A DNA stretch of 64,000 nucleotides from contig NC_053128.1 in NCBI RefSeq assembly GCF_010015445.1, forward strand, positions 6,917,840 through 6,981,839, written 5' to 3'. The notes under the pieces were generated by a model that searched no databases, was not told the origin of the DNA, and was given only the letters and a program-made list of their open reading frames with translations. Positions within the stretch are counted from its first letter, which is position 1. Every line of letters starts with the position of its first letter. This document shows, in pieces, positions 43,271 through 55,592 of this stretch. A program made the translations under genes and the position numbers. Source of the DNA: Perca fluviatilis. Taxonomy: Eukaryota > Chordata > Actinopteri > Perciformes > Percidae.

Positions 43271-43869
43271 TACGTGTGCGTTGTTACCCAGCTCTATTTT
43301 ACTGTATTAAATATTTCAATATGAAATAGCCATAATGGTTTCCCCTCATGGCTATTGGTGTCTTTTTTTTGGACGAGGTTCCCGGCTGGGGCCAGTCACA
43401 GACTGATGGCAGCATTAATGTAGAGCCAAATAGCTTCTGAATTGTGAAATTCTGAATTAAAAAAAAGCTATCAGACAGATTCCATACATTATCCTACGTT
43501 ACGGGACAAATCCGGAGCAAAATGAAGCTAACTGGAAATTTGAAAATAAGACTACGTCTAACTTTCCAACTGAGCCGCAAAAAAACTGTAGCTTTTAAAA
43601 ATGTCTTAAAATACATTAAAAAAAAATAATTCCCAGTGGTTTAGGCTTGGTGGGGAGCAGCTACGACCCGGTGGGACACCAGGCTTGCAGTACACTGGGG
43701 GGAAACACTGGCCATCCTAATAAAAGCTTTTTGCAAGACTAGTGAACTTGGACCTGTCTTTTAAAAAAAACTGCAACAGCCTTTGAAACGACAGACACCT
43801 GGCGCTGCCCTGTACTCGGCTAACAGTAACATTTTCTCGGCTAAATTTAACTGTCCTGTGACCAGTCTT

Positions 43870-45184
43870 ATTTCGTACTGTAACATATGAAGAATGTGTT
43901 GCATATTTAGCTGTGCTTCTAGCAAGCCACTAAGAATAGCTAAATCACCAGAAGCACGTGTTCTGTCCAATATTGTGGCTGTATTTTAGTTCTCTTTTCT
44001 AACATTCATTATTTCCAAGCCACAGACAGACAGATTAAGAAGATGGCTGTAGAGGCAGGTTTATAGGCAGTGGAAACAGGACCGGAGCGCAGTGAGTCAG
44101 TCCACACAGGAGGCCGATACTCTAATCCTTATTAACGTTTTTATGGATCACCAGGCTGATCGGGATCAGAATCAGATGTTCAGAGGAACCGTGCGCTCGG
44201 TTTGAACCGGTTAAGGTGGGCTTGATTTACGCTGTCAGGCTCTTGGAACAACCTCTGAAGCCCTAACATCTCTGGAGAAATAATAGTACCAAGCGCTCTG
44301 CATCCTCTGGCTTCTATTTACTGATTTAATGTTGCTCTTTTTTATTTTCTCCCAAATATTTTCTACATCAGCTTGAATTTTATTCTTCGTGAATTTGAGC
44401 CGGGATCAAACAGAAGTGACAGAACTAAAACTGAAAACTGGTGGATTGCGATAAAGCTTTGCAGAGAAGGATGCACAAATTTAGATCAGATGACATAAAC
44501 AACTTTTCCCGCTAACCGACTGTGTCCCATCTGTGGGACACCGAGGGCTCCGTTTGCATTTGTAACGCCATCACAACTTTTTATTGTTTTTAATCCTTTC
44601 CTTCTCATGTTTTTGTTTTTGTTGTAGCAGGAGCGTGACATTCAAAATAAATCTCCACGCTGAAAAGATATCGCCCATGATTTATTCAGCAAAAACTCGC
44701 CACCACGGTTAATTCATCATCGTTCACTTTTTTGTTTATTTAGTGAGCATGAGGAAACATTCAGGTTCCTCTTAAGTAGGTATCTGACTCTGATCCCTTC
44801 CCAAAATCTTAAAAAAATAACTTTCTCTTAACTTCATAGACACTCAATGGAAATTTTCTTTTTTCAACTGAGTCAAGCTGTGACTGCAGTCCTCAGCTTC
44901 ATCCAAACTTTCTACCGAGCGGAAACACCTTTAAAATGTGTTCTACATAGACGATATAAAGACGGTAAAAAGAGATCCGGTGATGTAACACTGTGGCCGG
45001 ATCGGTCTAATGGCTGCACGGCCTCTCTCAACAGGAAGAGGTCAAGGGTTAAAATCCCTACAAGCCAAAATGAGGAAGATGAAGGATTAAGTATGTTAAT
45101 GTACTGTGTGTCAGTGTGTTTAATGCTTTAGTGCTCTCTCTCTCTCTCTCTCTCTAACTGTTGCAGAATTCTGCTTTTACTTTA
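43870..45184 (+). other. Unassigned intron-like stretch
   Basis: Mostly non-repetitive and without a supported exon. 44.08-44.32 kb is the least repeat-like part. A short (CT)n lies at 45135-45154. Confidence 0.3.
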
Positions 45185-45537
45185 GTCTGGCGAGTCCACA
45201 CAGCATTCCCGGGATTGGAGAGAAACGTGCTCTGGTTTATTGGCATTTCTTCAAACCAATCACAATCGTCTTGGGGCGGCGCCGAGCGCGCGACGGAGCC
45301 CCGGTGCCTCTGCGAAATAGCCTCGGGAAGGAAGTTGTTTTGGTGGAACATGTGTACGTTCAAAAGTCGTTTTAGTCGTGCAAAAGAAAACTCAGATTGG
45401 ACAGATAGTCTAGCTAGCTGTCTGGATTTACCCTGCAGAGATCTGAGGAGCAGTTAACCATAGTTCTCAGAAATCCACCAGAGGTTAGAACGCCAACGCA
45501 AAGGAAGCGTTAGGTAACGGAAATACTCTGAGTTTGA
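45185..45537. repeat. Common percomorph repeat (TCTAGCTAGCTGTCTGGATT)
   Basis: The ordered words GTCTGGCGAGTCCACACAGC, CAGATTGGACAGATAGTC, CCCTGCAGAGATCTGAGG and GAAATCCACCAGAGG are, from memory, a very common percomorph dispersed repeat. An open frame through it has no domain. Confidence 0.55.
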
Positions 45538-45649
45538 CTTTGAGTTGGACACGTTTTTTTTTTACTATAAAAACTGAAAATGGCTCTGTCCCTTAAAGTT
45601 AACATCACTAGTTGAAGCTCACTCTGTAAAAGGCAAACACCTGCTCGGA

Positions 45650-46572
45650 TAATGTTATCTGATAAACTACAGTTTAGTGAATCCTGATAAACTAAGTTTA
45701 TCTGAAATACTACAGATTTTTTTTATCTGATCAACTACAGTTTATTTTACATGATAACCTACAGTTTCTTTTATCTGATAAACTACAGTTCAGTTTTATC
45801 TGATAAACTACAGTGTTAAATGATAAACTACAGTTCAATTTTACCTAATAAACTACAGTTTATGTTGTCTGATAAACTACAGTTCAGTTTTATCTAATAA
45901 ACTATGGTTTATTTTTTCTGATAAACTACAATTCAGTTGTATCTGATAAACTAGTTTCTTTTCTCTCATAAACTACAGTTTATGTTGTCTGATAAACTAC
46001 ATTTCAGTTGTATCTGATCAACTACAATTTATTTTGTCTTATATATTACAGTTTATTTTATCTCATAAACTACAGTTCCGTTTTACCTGATAAACTACAA
46101 TTTATTTTTTCTGATAAACTACAGTTTCTTTTATCTGATAAACTACATTTCAGTGTTATCTGATAAACTACAGTTTCTTTTATCTGATCAACTACAGTTC
46201 AGTGTTTTCTGATAAACTACAGTTCAGTTTTATCTGATAAACTACAGTTCAGTTTTTTCTGATAAACTACATTTCAGTGTTATCTGATAAACTACAGTTT
46301 CTTTTATCTGATAAACTACATTTCAGTGGTATCTGATAAACTACAGTTTCTTTTATCTGATAAACTACAGTTTCTTTTATCTGATAAACTACATTTCAGT
46401 GTTATCTGATAAACTACAGTTTCTTTTATCTGATAAACTACAGTTCAGTGTTTTCTGATAAACTACAGTTCAGTTTTATTTGATCAACTACAGTTCAGTT
46501 TTTTCTGATAAACTACAGTTTATTTTGTCTAATAAACTACAGTTTAGTGTATCTGATCAACTACAGTTCATT
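45650..46572 (+). repeat. 24-bp minisatellite of GATA motifs, about 37 units
   Basis: Units of 23-25 bp have the core (T)TATCTGATAAACTACAG followed by TTTCTTT, TTCAGTGTT or TTCAGTTTT. The core is almost invariant while the spacer switches among a few types in runs, showing local copying of unit blocks. Each full core places TTATC against TGATAA, an inverted pair of GATA sites. No coding frame spans it. Confidence 0.92.
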
Positions 46573-46670
46573 CATTTGATGTTATCCAGGAAGATGAGAC
46601 AGACATCTGAATGAGTTGTAACCTGAATCAGCAGGTGAACAGGGCTCCTGCTCGCCACTCACTTCCCGCG

Positions 46671-47035
46671 GCAGCCATCTTAGTGTCTGGTTTGTTTGCC
46701 ACGTTGCGTTGCTGTGCTGAATGAGACCCGCGCGCCCGTCGCCAGCTTGCATCACCTTAGCAACGGGATAACTGTGACCCAGCATCCCACCAGCAGCCGC
46801 GCTCGCTGTCCCCCCCACTCTCCGTCTGCACCCTCTTCAATAATTAACATGCCACGGCAGCCATCTTAGTTTTTGGCATCGGTTTAGGTGCCTGCCGGCG
46901 CGTTGCCTCGGCAACGGGGTCCCTGCGACCCAGCACTCTGGTGACGTTGGGCATGTTGTAACACTCTCAACTTTCTGAGTTGCAATCCACAAATCTGATT
47001 TGAACGCCATGGCAGCCATCTTAGGGAAGGTGAAA
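46671..47035. promoter_or_regulatory. YY1-like triplet with two RFX X-box-like sites
   Basis: GCAGCCATCTTAG occurs at 46671, 46857 and 47012 (AAGATGGCTGC on the other strand, a YY1-type motif). GTTGCCTCGGCAAC at 46902-46915 is a near-palindromic X-box, and ATCACCTTAGCAAC at 46751-46764 is a second X-box-like site. The first two units look like a diverged duplication about 186 bp apart, since both continue to AGCAACGGG/GGCAACGGG and GACCCAGCA. The region is CpG-rich. A promoter role is inferred only. Confidence 0.4.
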
Positions 47036-47060
47036 CAGGGGAAGACAAACCAGGATGAGA

Positions 47061-47079
47061 CACACACACACACGCACAC

Positions 47080-47149
<70 letters not shown>
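47061..47149. repeat. (CA)n with CGCA interruptions
   Basis: About 44 units, interrupted twice near the left end. Confidence 0.95.
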
Positions 47150-47152
<3 letters not shown>

Positions 47153-47761
47153 GGTCAGAGCCTCCAACATTAACCCATTTTCACAAAACAGTCCTGATGT
47201 CAGAGTGACAGTTGTTTGGATTTTTGAAAATATGAACTGATTTTGTGTTCATCTTTTCTACATCTGTCAGTATTTCACATCCCAGTTTGTTGTTTAAAGC
47301 GGCTCAGCAGGCCGGATGTCCTGCGTGTATCCAGGGCTGATGACCTTCATAACTGGATGTGTCATCAGTTTAATTTATTTACACAGTGATTATTTATTTA
47401 TATAAAGCTTCATTTGGGAGAACTGGTTGAGAGTGGACGGCCGCCAAGTTACAAAAGATCAAACTGGAAAAACTGCACGGAAATCAAACACAGGCTAAAA
47501 GAAATTGCTCTCAAACCCAATAAATGACACCCTCCTCCCCCCAGAAGAGCTTTTAGATAGATATTATAAATCTCAGGTAAAATGAATCAATAAATGTAGA
47601 AGAAGTCCTTTTAAAATCACATGGATATTAACAGAGGTGACAATAAATCATCTTAAAAAACTAGTATTCTCTTACTCTATCTTTGAAAATAAAATAAAAT
47701 CCTGAATATTCATTGAACTTGCTCAAACTTTCAAGGTGTGTGCGATGTGTGCGGTGTGTAG

Positions 47762-47762
<1 letters not shown>
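47150..47762. other. Unassigned stretch
   Basis: AT-leaning sequence with no feature I can support. Confidence 0.35.

Positions 47763-47827
<65 letters not shown>
47763..47827. repeat. Perfect (CA)n, about 32 units
   Basis: Uninterrupted CA dinucleotides, preceded by a short GTGCG/GTGTGTAG stretch. Confidence 0.97.
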
Positions 47828-47831
<4 letters not shown>

Positions 47832-48739
47832 TGCCTCCTACACTCTTGTTCTCACCCTGACAGCTTGGCTGCCGCAGAGAGCAGAGGTCTCATTGGCCGC
47901 GTGCCCTGCAACGGCTGTTTTGATTGGCTGTCGGGCCGGCTGCCACCATGCCATCTGAGAGAACACAATTGTGTGTGTGTGCGCGTGTGTGTGTGACGAG
48001 TGTGTTTGTCACAGTGGCAGCTAACAACCAATCAAAATGCTCACCGCTTTCTATGACTCCCTCTCTTTGTTTGTCTCGTCTTTTTTGGGGGATTCTTTTT
48101 CATCTTTTTCATCTTTTTCACATGATAAATACCAGCAGGTGACGTTCTTTGGATTTATTTGTCTTTGTAATGTGATAAAGAACTCTTTGAAATCAAACCT
48201 GGCTCTGTCTCTTAGAGCAGTGGCTCCCAAACTGGAGGTTGCGAGTGGGCACCAGAGGATAAGAAAGCAAGAGAAACTTATATTACACAATATGATATTT
48301 ATCGTTCTCTGACTTCTCTTAAATGTGTTCCTTTTTTTTTTCTTCCTGTGAAGCAGTAAAATACATTTAGCTCTTTAAGCCTCTCAAAATCTGTCCATTA
48401 GTAGTGGGAAAAGTCTTAGGTTGAACTTTCTCATACAACATGAGTAAGCATTTCTTTGTTTTAAGGTCAGTTTACCCAAAGTCATCGTTTGCAGGACTGC
48501 TCGCATTTTTTACCTGACAAACAATTTGGAGTCGTTTTATAAATAGGTGTGGTGCACTGATAAAGTACTGTGTCCTGGCCCTCCAAATTCAAACGGCAGA
48601 GTATGGTGCTTGTCCGTGCCCTCTAGAACAACGCACAGAGGCCCTTCCTGATCTGATGCTCAGGACGACATTGTTCGTCTGTCTTTCCAAAACACTTAAA
48701 GGGTCATTTGGGTTTATTTATCAACCTGGACCCCATTTC

Positions 48740-48945
48740 CCCCATGCATTGGTGTCACCCTGACCGCTGCAAGAAATCATTCCTACAACTTTTTAACACT
48801 CCTATTTATTATTTGATACTTTGATATTCCGTATGTGTGCTGTGTGTCGGATATTTTGCTGCTGTACCACTGAAATTTCCCAATTTGGGATCAATAACGT
48901 CTATCTAATCTAATCTTTTCTAATGTAATCTAATCTACTCTAATA
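48740..48945 (+). mobile_element. LINE 3' end (L2/CR1/Rex-type)
   Basis: The frame ending DRCKKSFLQLFN resembles the C-terminus of fish L2/CR1-type ORFs. It is followed by a short 3' UTR with TTTCCCAATTTGGGATCAATAA and an imperfect (TCTAA)n tail (CTAATCTAATC). The GGGATCAATAA-plus-microsatellite tail is typical of fish LINE 3' ends (from memory). Strong 5' truncation is usual for such copies. Confidence 0.65.
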
Positions 48946-49063
48946 GATTGATGTGACCTCCTAAAATTTAGGATGGGGTAAATGCAGTAATTGAATTTCA
49001 CAGCCTTTTACTGTGTGTATGTGACACAAGAATAAAGTTTGTTTGTTATACAAACTCCCTGGT

Positions 49064-49140
<77 letters not shown>
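49064..49140. repeat. Perfect (TG)n, about 38 units
   Basis: Uninterrupted TG. Confidence 0.97.
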
Positions 49141-49141
<1 letters not shown>

Positions 49142-49768
49142 TCTATGATGAACAGTGCTCCATAGAACAGTCCCACGGAAATGTCCTGTCTCTCTCTGTC
49201 TCTCTGAAACTTAGAGATTGTTGTTAATTACTTCATCAGTTGATTATTTATTAAAGCACCTAATGAGCTGTCAGGCAGCCAACTGGCTCAACACCAACTC
49301 TTTACTTCTGCCGTGGGTTGCTTTCTTGTCGTCTCTCTTCCTCGTCTACCTTCCTGTTGTCTCCTGCAACAAATAAGATGCTTTCTGTCTGTCTTTCTGT
49401 CTTTCTGTCTTTCTTTCTCAGTTGCTCCCAGGAGCCTGTATGTATGGATCAAACTGTTCAAATTCCTAATGTACCGGACGTTGGCCCGGCCCATTGTGTC
49501 GTCGAGCAAGACGCTGAATGCTCATCATCTGCAGGAAGTTGACCTTTGACCTGTAACCCATTAAGGGAAGTGGCAGGAGGACAAAAAAAAAAAAAAAAAA
49601 AGCACACATTTCCCTTTTGGGAATCAGCTGAGTCCCAGTTATACACATTTGTGTGTGTCCTCATCTGTTTCAGGCCAAACAGGAGCAGATATTTTGGATA
49701 AAGAGATAATTTAGGCCGGATCAGGTTTGGAATTCTTTCACTCTCTCAGCTTGGCGACCCAGACTCTC

Positions 49769-49770
<2 letters not shown>

Positions 49771-49827
<57 letters not shown>
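49771..49827. repeat. Perfect (TG)n, about 28 units
   Basis: Uninterrupted TG. A run of 18 or so A lies upstream at about 49583-49600. Confidence 0.97.
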
Positions 49828-49828
<1 letters not shown>

Positions 49829-49910
49829 TTTTTCCCAACTTCCATATCTGTCAGTTCAATAACTACAAGACGGCATAAAATCCTCAGAATTGGCACAATT
49901 TTCCTCCTGT

Positions 49911-50143
49911 CTTTTAATTAGGGGTGTAACGGTACCCAAAATTCCCGGTTTGTTCGGCATGTTCCTCGGTTTTGGGGTCTCTGTTCCAACGGGGGACAAG
50001 TTTCCAGGTAAAACTCACGCGACTGATCCACGTGTGCGAGTAGTCGACATGAACAGACTTTTTTTTTTTTACGTGTTTTTTCCGCGGGGCACACAGAACT
50101 AACCTCTCGCGAATACACGTACTGTTACAGCCCTACTCTTTAT
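49911..50143. mobile_element. hAT-like MITE (TAGGGGTGTAACGGTACCC)
   Basis: Ends TAGGGGTGTAACGGTAC and GTACTGTTACAGCCCTA (49919-50135) are inverted. The flanks CTTTTAAT and CTCTTTAT match at six of eight bases. Non-coding, about 217 bp. Confidence 0.7.
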
Positions 50144-50258
50144 AATATAAGTGTATGTTATATAAAGGAACTGTCCAACGTGTTGGGAAATCCTTTTGAT
50201 CTCCGTCTTCCAGGTTCAGGACGCTGTTTAGCCTAGCTTAGCACAAAAACAGGAAGAA

Positions 50259-50796
50259 GGAAGAAACTAGCCTGGTGCGAGCGTCCTGATCTGGTGAGCT
50301 CCAGTTTTCCACTCGCAGATCAGTCTGGCATCTTGTGATAGAGAACATTTGGAGCCGTTTGCCAAACGACCGACCAATCGGCGTTGGTTTTGAGGCGGGT
50401 TTAGGCGTGACGCAACGAGAAGCGAACGTTCAGTCTAAACAACATGGCGGCTTCCACGGATGAGATGAGCGTAGCTATCGCGCTTTTCCGAATTAGAGAT
50501 TATTCCTTCATCGAAAGAAGAGCAAAAAAAACGGCACTGGAGGCTTTTCTCGGAGGAGAAGATGTTTTTGCTCTTCACCCAACTGGTTTTCGGCAAGAGT
50601 TTGATCTGATTTGTTGATTTGGCCTGTCTATCACCAACTATAGGTGGTGATAGACAGATGGTTTATCCAATAAACGGTTTATCAGCTAACCAGGATTTTC
50701 GGTCCTTCCCAAAAGTTCTCCAACGGAAAGTTCCCAGATGGATATGCCGAGCAAATGCGAAGCAATCCATCTGGCGGAGTCAGGTTAGGAAGAAAC
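50259..50796 (-). mobile_element. TARCC element copy 2 with 9-bp target duplication
   Basis: The element 50268-50787 starts TAGCCTGGTGCGAGCGTCC and ends GGCGGAGTCAGGTTA. GGAAGAAAC is intact on both sides. Read on the minus strand it aligns with 4094-4578 along its whole length, sharing CCATCTGGGAACTTTCCGTT, CTATCACCAACATAGGTGG-type and CCACTCGCAGATCAGTCTGG words. It is slightly longer than copy 1. An open frame of about 60 codons inside is not conserved with copy 1. Confidence 0.85.
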
Positions 50797-51409
50797 AGCG
50801 TTAGGAAAAAAAATAAAGCAGGGGAAAAGAAAGAAAATCCACTTTCTTCCAATTCTAAGTCTGAGTTTTGTTTATTGAACAGGTCTTCGAGTAGAAACCT
50901 TTTTGCAGCAGATAGTGTCGGAGCTATTTTTGACCAATTTCTGGGTGCAGTGACTGCATTTGGTTTTGGGATTCAAATTGGAATTCACTTTACGTTTTAA
51001 AGGATATCGACAGTGAGGGTCCTCAAAAGTATAGTAATACAGATCTGTTTGTGCATCTGCCTTTTTTTTTGTATCCAGGCGTGTGTGTGTGTGCATGTGT
51101 TTGTGTCTGTGTGTTTTTTGCGTCTTCCCCCTTCGAGCCTGTCAGGACTCTGTGTTGGTTGAGGCAGTTCTCTCACTAACGATCGCTGGCAGTCGGCAGC
51201 ATGTGGCAGTAATTAAATCAAAGGAAATTGGTTAAAGAAAGAGGTGTGTGTGGGGGGGTGACTTTGCCAGAAAGAGAAAAAAGTGGTGGTGTTTGAAAGG
51301 AAAATGGGAGACTAATAAAACGAGTGTGGAAGAGACTCGTAAAGAGCCGTCACCTGTGGAGAAATGTTTTTGTTCTCCGGGCCTAAGAACCTGCTGGCAA
51401 TCACGCGCG

Positions 51410-51411
<2 letters not shown>

Positions 51412-51491
<80 letters not shown>
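51412..51491. repeat. Perfect (AC)n, about 40 units
   Basis: Uninterrupted AC preceded by CGCGCG. A second CA cluster lies at 51595-51642. Confidence 0.97.
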
Positions 51492-51494
<3 letters not shown>

Positions 51495-52055
51495 CACACA
51501 ACTTTGTATACACACACTTGTGACACATCTCACGTGTGCTGACAGACGTGCACAAACCGCCTCGTTATTCACTTTCACAGATGGGACAGAAAGAACACAC
51601 ACACACACACACACACACACTATCACACACACACACACACACGGAGGTGGGACTCTGCATAAACACATGTACACACACATTTAAAATAGATTTGGAAGAA
51701 AGAGCTTTTTCTATAAATTCAATAGGGGCAGATGCATCTACTATATTATCTTATAATATTACAATATACTATATTACATTAAGATTTTTTATAATTATTA
51801 ACAACAGCCATAATAATAAAATAATAATAAAGCAGCAATGTCAGAAAATCAAGTTGAAAGTTTAAAATGTAAAAAATATTTTTTTTTTTCATTGATCCAA
51901 TTTCCCTACAATTAACGATATATTTTATACAAAATGTTCATCTTTATTTGAACACTCTGTTGTAAGACATGTTTGCCTTTAACCAGCCGAAAGTAACCCA
52001 TGCACGTTCTTTGTGGTTGTTTTTGGTGGATGTGTGTGGACTTGTACTCCTGTTC

Positions 52056-52056
<1 letters not shown>

Positions 52057-52127
<71 letters not shown>
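52057..52127. repeat. (GT)n, about 35 units
   Basis: TG run with a GCGTGTGCGTGC end. Confidence 0.97.
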
Positions 52128-52132
<5 letters not shown>

Positions 52133-52726
52133 GTGCGTGCAAGTGTGTGTAGACTGATGTCGCAAGTCAGTTGGTTGCGCAGTAATGAGGCCCGGATGAC
52201 GTTCACAAAAAATAGATTGTCATTTCTTTTTTTGTCTGCAGCTAAATCAATCACTCTACTTTCCTTAACATATTTCCACCTAATTATATGAATACAAGTG
52301 ATGAGATGTGTTTACTGCACATTAAGCTTGGTTTTCGTATTGTGGCGAGCAGCATTTACACTTTGTGATTTATATGTCTGAAAGCAGAGAGTTGAAAAAA
52401 CGTTGCGTTACTTTAAAGTGCGCTCAGCCGTTCTAGTGTTAAGATGCTTTTAAGTCCTGCTATGGGAATCACACATTTTTCATAATAGTTTAAACAATAA
52501 CAATTCTTTTCTTTTTTTAAAAAGGAGGAACTTTCATGTCGACATTTTAATGAAAGATATTGCCGTCACTAGAAAATGATAGGAAGATATTTGTTCTCCA
52601 TAGGATTGATGGTGATGAGAATGCACCATAGTGCGTTTGTGTGTGCTGTTATGGAGCCCTCGGTGCTCTGAAAAGTCGCAGTGGGATTCGTTATTTCCTT
52701 CCTCTGATGGGTATTTCTCCTCTCAG

Positions 52727-52744
52727 ACACACACACCCACACAC

Positions 52745-52822
<78 letters not shown>
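52727..52822. repeat. (CA)n, about 46 units
   Basis: CA run with CCCA and CGCA interruptions near the left end. Confidence 0.97.
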
Positions 52823-52824
<2 letters not shown>

Positions 52825-52934
52825 AGTCCCAGACCTCTGGCTATTTCCTGTGTCAGGGGGGACATTATAAAGCCACATTATGTTCACTATGAGCCTCCAT
52901 ATTCCCCCATCACTGAAATCATTCTGTGTGAGTT

Positions 52935-52938
<4 letters not shown>

Positions 52939-52973
<35 letters not shown>

Positions 52974-53094
52974 TGTGTGTGTGGTTGTGTGTGTGTGTGT
53001 GTGTGTGCGTGCGTGCATGCGTGTGTATGTGTGTATGTGTGATAAGAAGACCTTACTCAATTTCCTGGGAAAGGAGGAGATGTGAAAGGCTGTG

Positions 53095-53158
<64 letters not shown>
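52939..53158. repeat. (TG)n and (CA)n inverted arms
   Basis: An imperfect TG stretch (52939-53041) and a perfect CA stretch (53101-53158) are complementary and about 60 bp apart. Confidence 0.95.
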
Positions 53159-53160
<2 letters not shown>

Positions 53161-53605
53161 TCACCAGCCAGAACAGGCAGACGAGCTGCAGTACTGATCT
53201 TTGATCTGCAAAGTATTTTTCTAGATCCCTTTCTGTATCTGTAGAAATCTGGAGGAAATTGACGAGTGATGTCAGGTATATGATGTTGCGTTCAGGAGCA
53301 AACCAAAGAGCACTGTGATGTGTTAACATCCCATCTTCTACCAGCAGTAAATGTTGGCTTATTTTCCCCTGGCCTTGCCTGAAACATAACCGATAATGAA
53401 AGACAACACTAATATGAATTCTTTTCGACGGCGCTGAAAAGAAGGACTTGAGGTGTGGAGACTTTGTATCGACTCTCGTCAAATTGTCACATCAATTTTA
53501 AATTTGGGAATGTTAGATTATTTCTCTACACATCACTTCTCTCTTCTTTAAGTCCTGGAAGGTTGTTGTTGATCTGACAAGGCATACGGGACGTAACGCA
53601 CATAC
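53159..53605. other. Unassigned stretch
   Basis: A minus-strand open frame of over 100 codons covers part of it, but its end is CA-repeat translation and no domain was recognised. Confidence 0.35.
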
Positions 53606-53675
53606 AGTTTAAAGTGTTTATATTATGCTTTTTGGCTTTTTCCCTTCCTTTTATTGTGTTATATATCTTTGTTGG
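53606..53675 (-). mobile_element. End fragment of the CTCATATTATGC repeat
   Basis: TTATATTATGCTTTTTGGCT followed by CCTTTTATTGTG is the reverse complement of the right ends of the copies at 21.3-21.9 and 61.9-62.4 kb. Confidence 0.6.
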
Positions 53676-53967
53676 TGCAGTAAGTGTAGTAAGTAAGAGT
53701 AAGTCTATGCATCAACCCATGGTTGGGCCAAAGACTAAAGAAAATGTCACCACCTAAAGTAGCAGTCAGTCTGACCGGCAGTGACATGTTGCCGTTGGTA
53801 ACACTAAATTGTAAATTGTGACGCTTGCAAAGCAACACAGTACAGAAAACAGACCACGGCGTTTAACTATATACCGCATATTTAACCGTTACGGTAGAGC
53901 TGAAAATGACAACAGAAAGCTTGCCGATTTTGCGTCTCCGCAATTCAAATCAGCTGCCACATGTCTA

Positions 53968-54470
53968 CCCAGACAGACTGATCTCAGAAAGTGGCGTATG
54001 TATGACACGCCAATTCGTATGCCATTTTGGCGTGTTATCAAGACGCATAATCGCTTTTTAGCGTGTTTATCAACGCAATTCGCCCACCATTGACCTACAT
54101 TACGAGTGAATTTTCACCGTAGCGAGTAGTATAAAGGGACGTAAGTCCACAAAAGGAGGTTGGTTGGTGGCGGATGGGTAAACCACAGGACTACCACCCA
54201 GGACAGCTGGGATCGCGTCCCGCGTCTGCTGATTTCCAGCCGTTTCTTCGTTTTTTTTTAAGCCTTCCCCAATATATCTTTCCTAAAGCCAACCGTTTAT
54301 TGTTTTCCTAAGCGTGACGTTGGTCACCGTCGTGTTTTTGTCATTTGTTTTCCCTGTTTTTGTCACTTTTTTGTGTTACTAAAGCCTTTCCCAGTGTTCT
54401 TTTCCTAAACCCAACCTTTATTTTTTTTACTTTTTTTTTTTTTAACACGCGTGTGATGACGTTGTCTTGG
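53968..54470. mobile_element. Decayed element with tRNA-like stretch
   Basis: GTAGCGAGTAGTATAAAGGG, then GGTTGGTTGGTGGCGGATGG, then GGGATCGCGTCCCGCG, and CCTAAACCCAACCTTTA follow the same order as in the 1299-1820 element. It is followed by a short tandem of TACGTCACGTTCTCGCGATA (about 54476-54520). No clean ends were found. Confidence 0.45.
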
Positions 54471-54865
54471 CGATAGTACGTCACGTTCTCGCGATAGTAC
54501 GTCACGTTCTCGCGATATCACGCAACGAGGCGACGCCACGTGGTGTGTATGTTTACATTGGCTTTATACAGCGGAGACATACATATAGCTCAAAATGCGT
54601 ACAGATAAGGCGCCATTTGGCTTTAGGAAAGTGGCGTGTATGTTTACGTCTAAGTCATTTTTGGGTCTCTAAAGGTCTGGCTTGTAGCAGCAGTTTCTAA
54701 AATGGAGCTGGTCATATCGAAGAATGTGTTAATGGCTCGAGTCTGTGATGTGTTCTGCGGAGTTGAGTCCAAACAGTGAGAAGAATCCTGCTGCAACACG
54801 TTCTCACTCCCGTCGCGTCAAAAAAGCGACGCTTGGTCAGGTTGCCTTTTGCGTTTGTTGTTGAC

Positions 54866-55190
54866 GCACAAAGTAGGGCTGGGCGATATGTCGATATTAT
54901 ATCGATATCGTGATATGGGACTAGATATCGCCTTAGATTTTGGATATCGTAATATCGTGATAGGGCATAAGTGTTGTCTTTTCCTGGCTTTAAAGGCTGC
55001 ATGACAGTGAAGTGATGTCATTTTCTGAACTTACCAGACTGTTGTAAGTGTTCTATTATTTGCCTTTTATATTATGTGAAAAGCACCAATAGTCAACACT
55101 ACAATATCGTTGCGGTAACGATATTGAGGTATTTGGTCAAAAATATCCTGATATTTGATTTTCTCCACATCGCCCAGCCCTAGCACAAAG
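54866..55190. mobile_element. hAT-like MITE nested in an older element, perfect 8-bp duplication
   Basis: The insertion 54874-55182 starts TAGGGCTGGGCGATATGTCG and ends ACATCGCCCAGCCCTA. GCACAAAG is unchanged on both sides. The interior is rich in ATATCG/CGATAT palindromes. The host around it (about 54793-55420) is a CAACACGTTCTCACTCC-ended element with GACGCT words and a tRNA-like stretch (GGGATACGAACCCCCGGTCT). Confidence 0.9.
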
Positions 55191-55469
55191 CATCCTTTAG
55201 CGTCATATTCAGACGCGCTCGGTCGGGACTCTCAGCGTCACTTTTTTGACGCTCTGGGTCGAGACGTACGTTTACAGCTAACGGGACAGTTAGGGATAGG
55301 AATAAAAAAAGTGGGTGGGGTTGTAAAATGTACGTGTCAGTGACACGCGGGACAAGAACGGGATACGAACCCCCGGTCTCCTGGGAGAAAGTCCTGTGTT
55401 GTTTGATGGGTGCCAATGATGGGCAGCAGGACTGTATAGCATAATTATATAATTTGTCATTCTTTCAGG

Positions 55470-55592
55470 GGGGGGGGGGACTACTCACTTCTCTGCAATT
55501 TTCAAACTTTGCGAAGTCCTCCAGTGGGCCTGATTGGACCCTTTGGCAGGCCGGTTCTGGCCCACGGGCGGTAGGTTTGACACCCCCGGTTT
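55470..55592. mobile_element. Right-end fragment of a hAT-like element
   Basis: GGGCCTGATTGGACC...GGCCGGTTCTGGCCC and the end GGTTTGACACCCCCGG resemble the CAGGGGTGTCAAACTCA family at 19508. The left end is missing. Confidence 0.5.
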
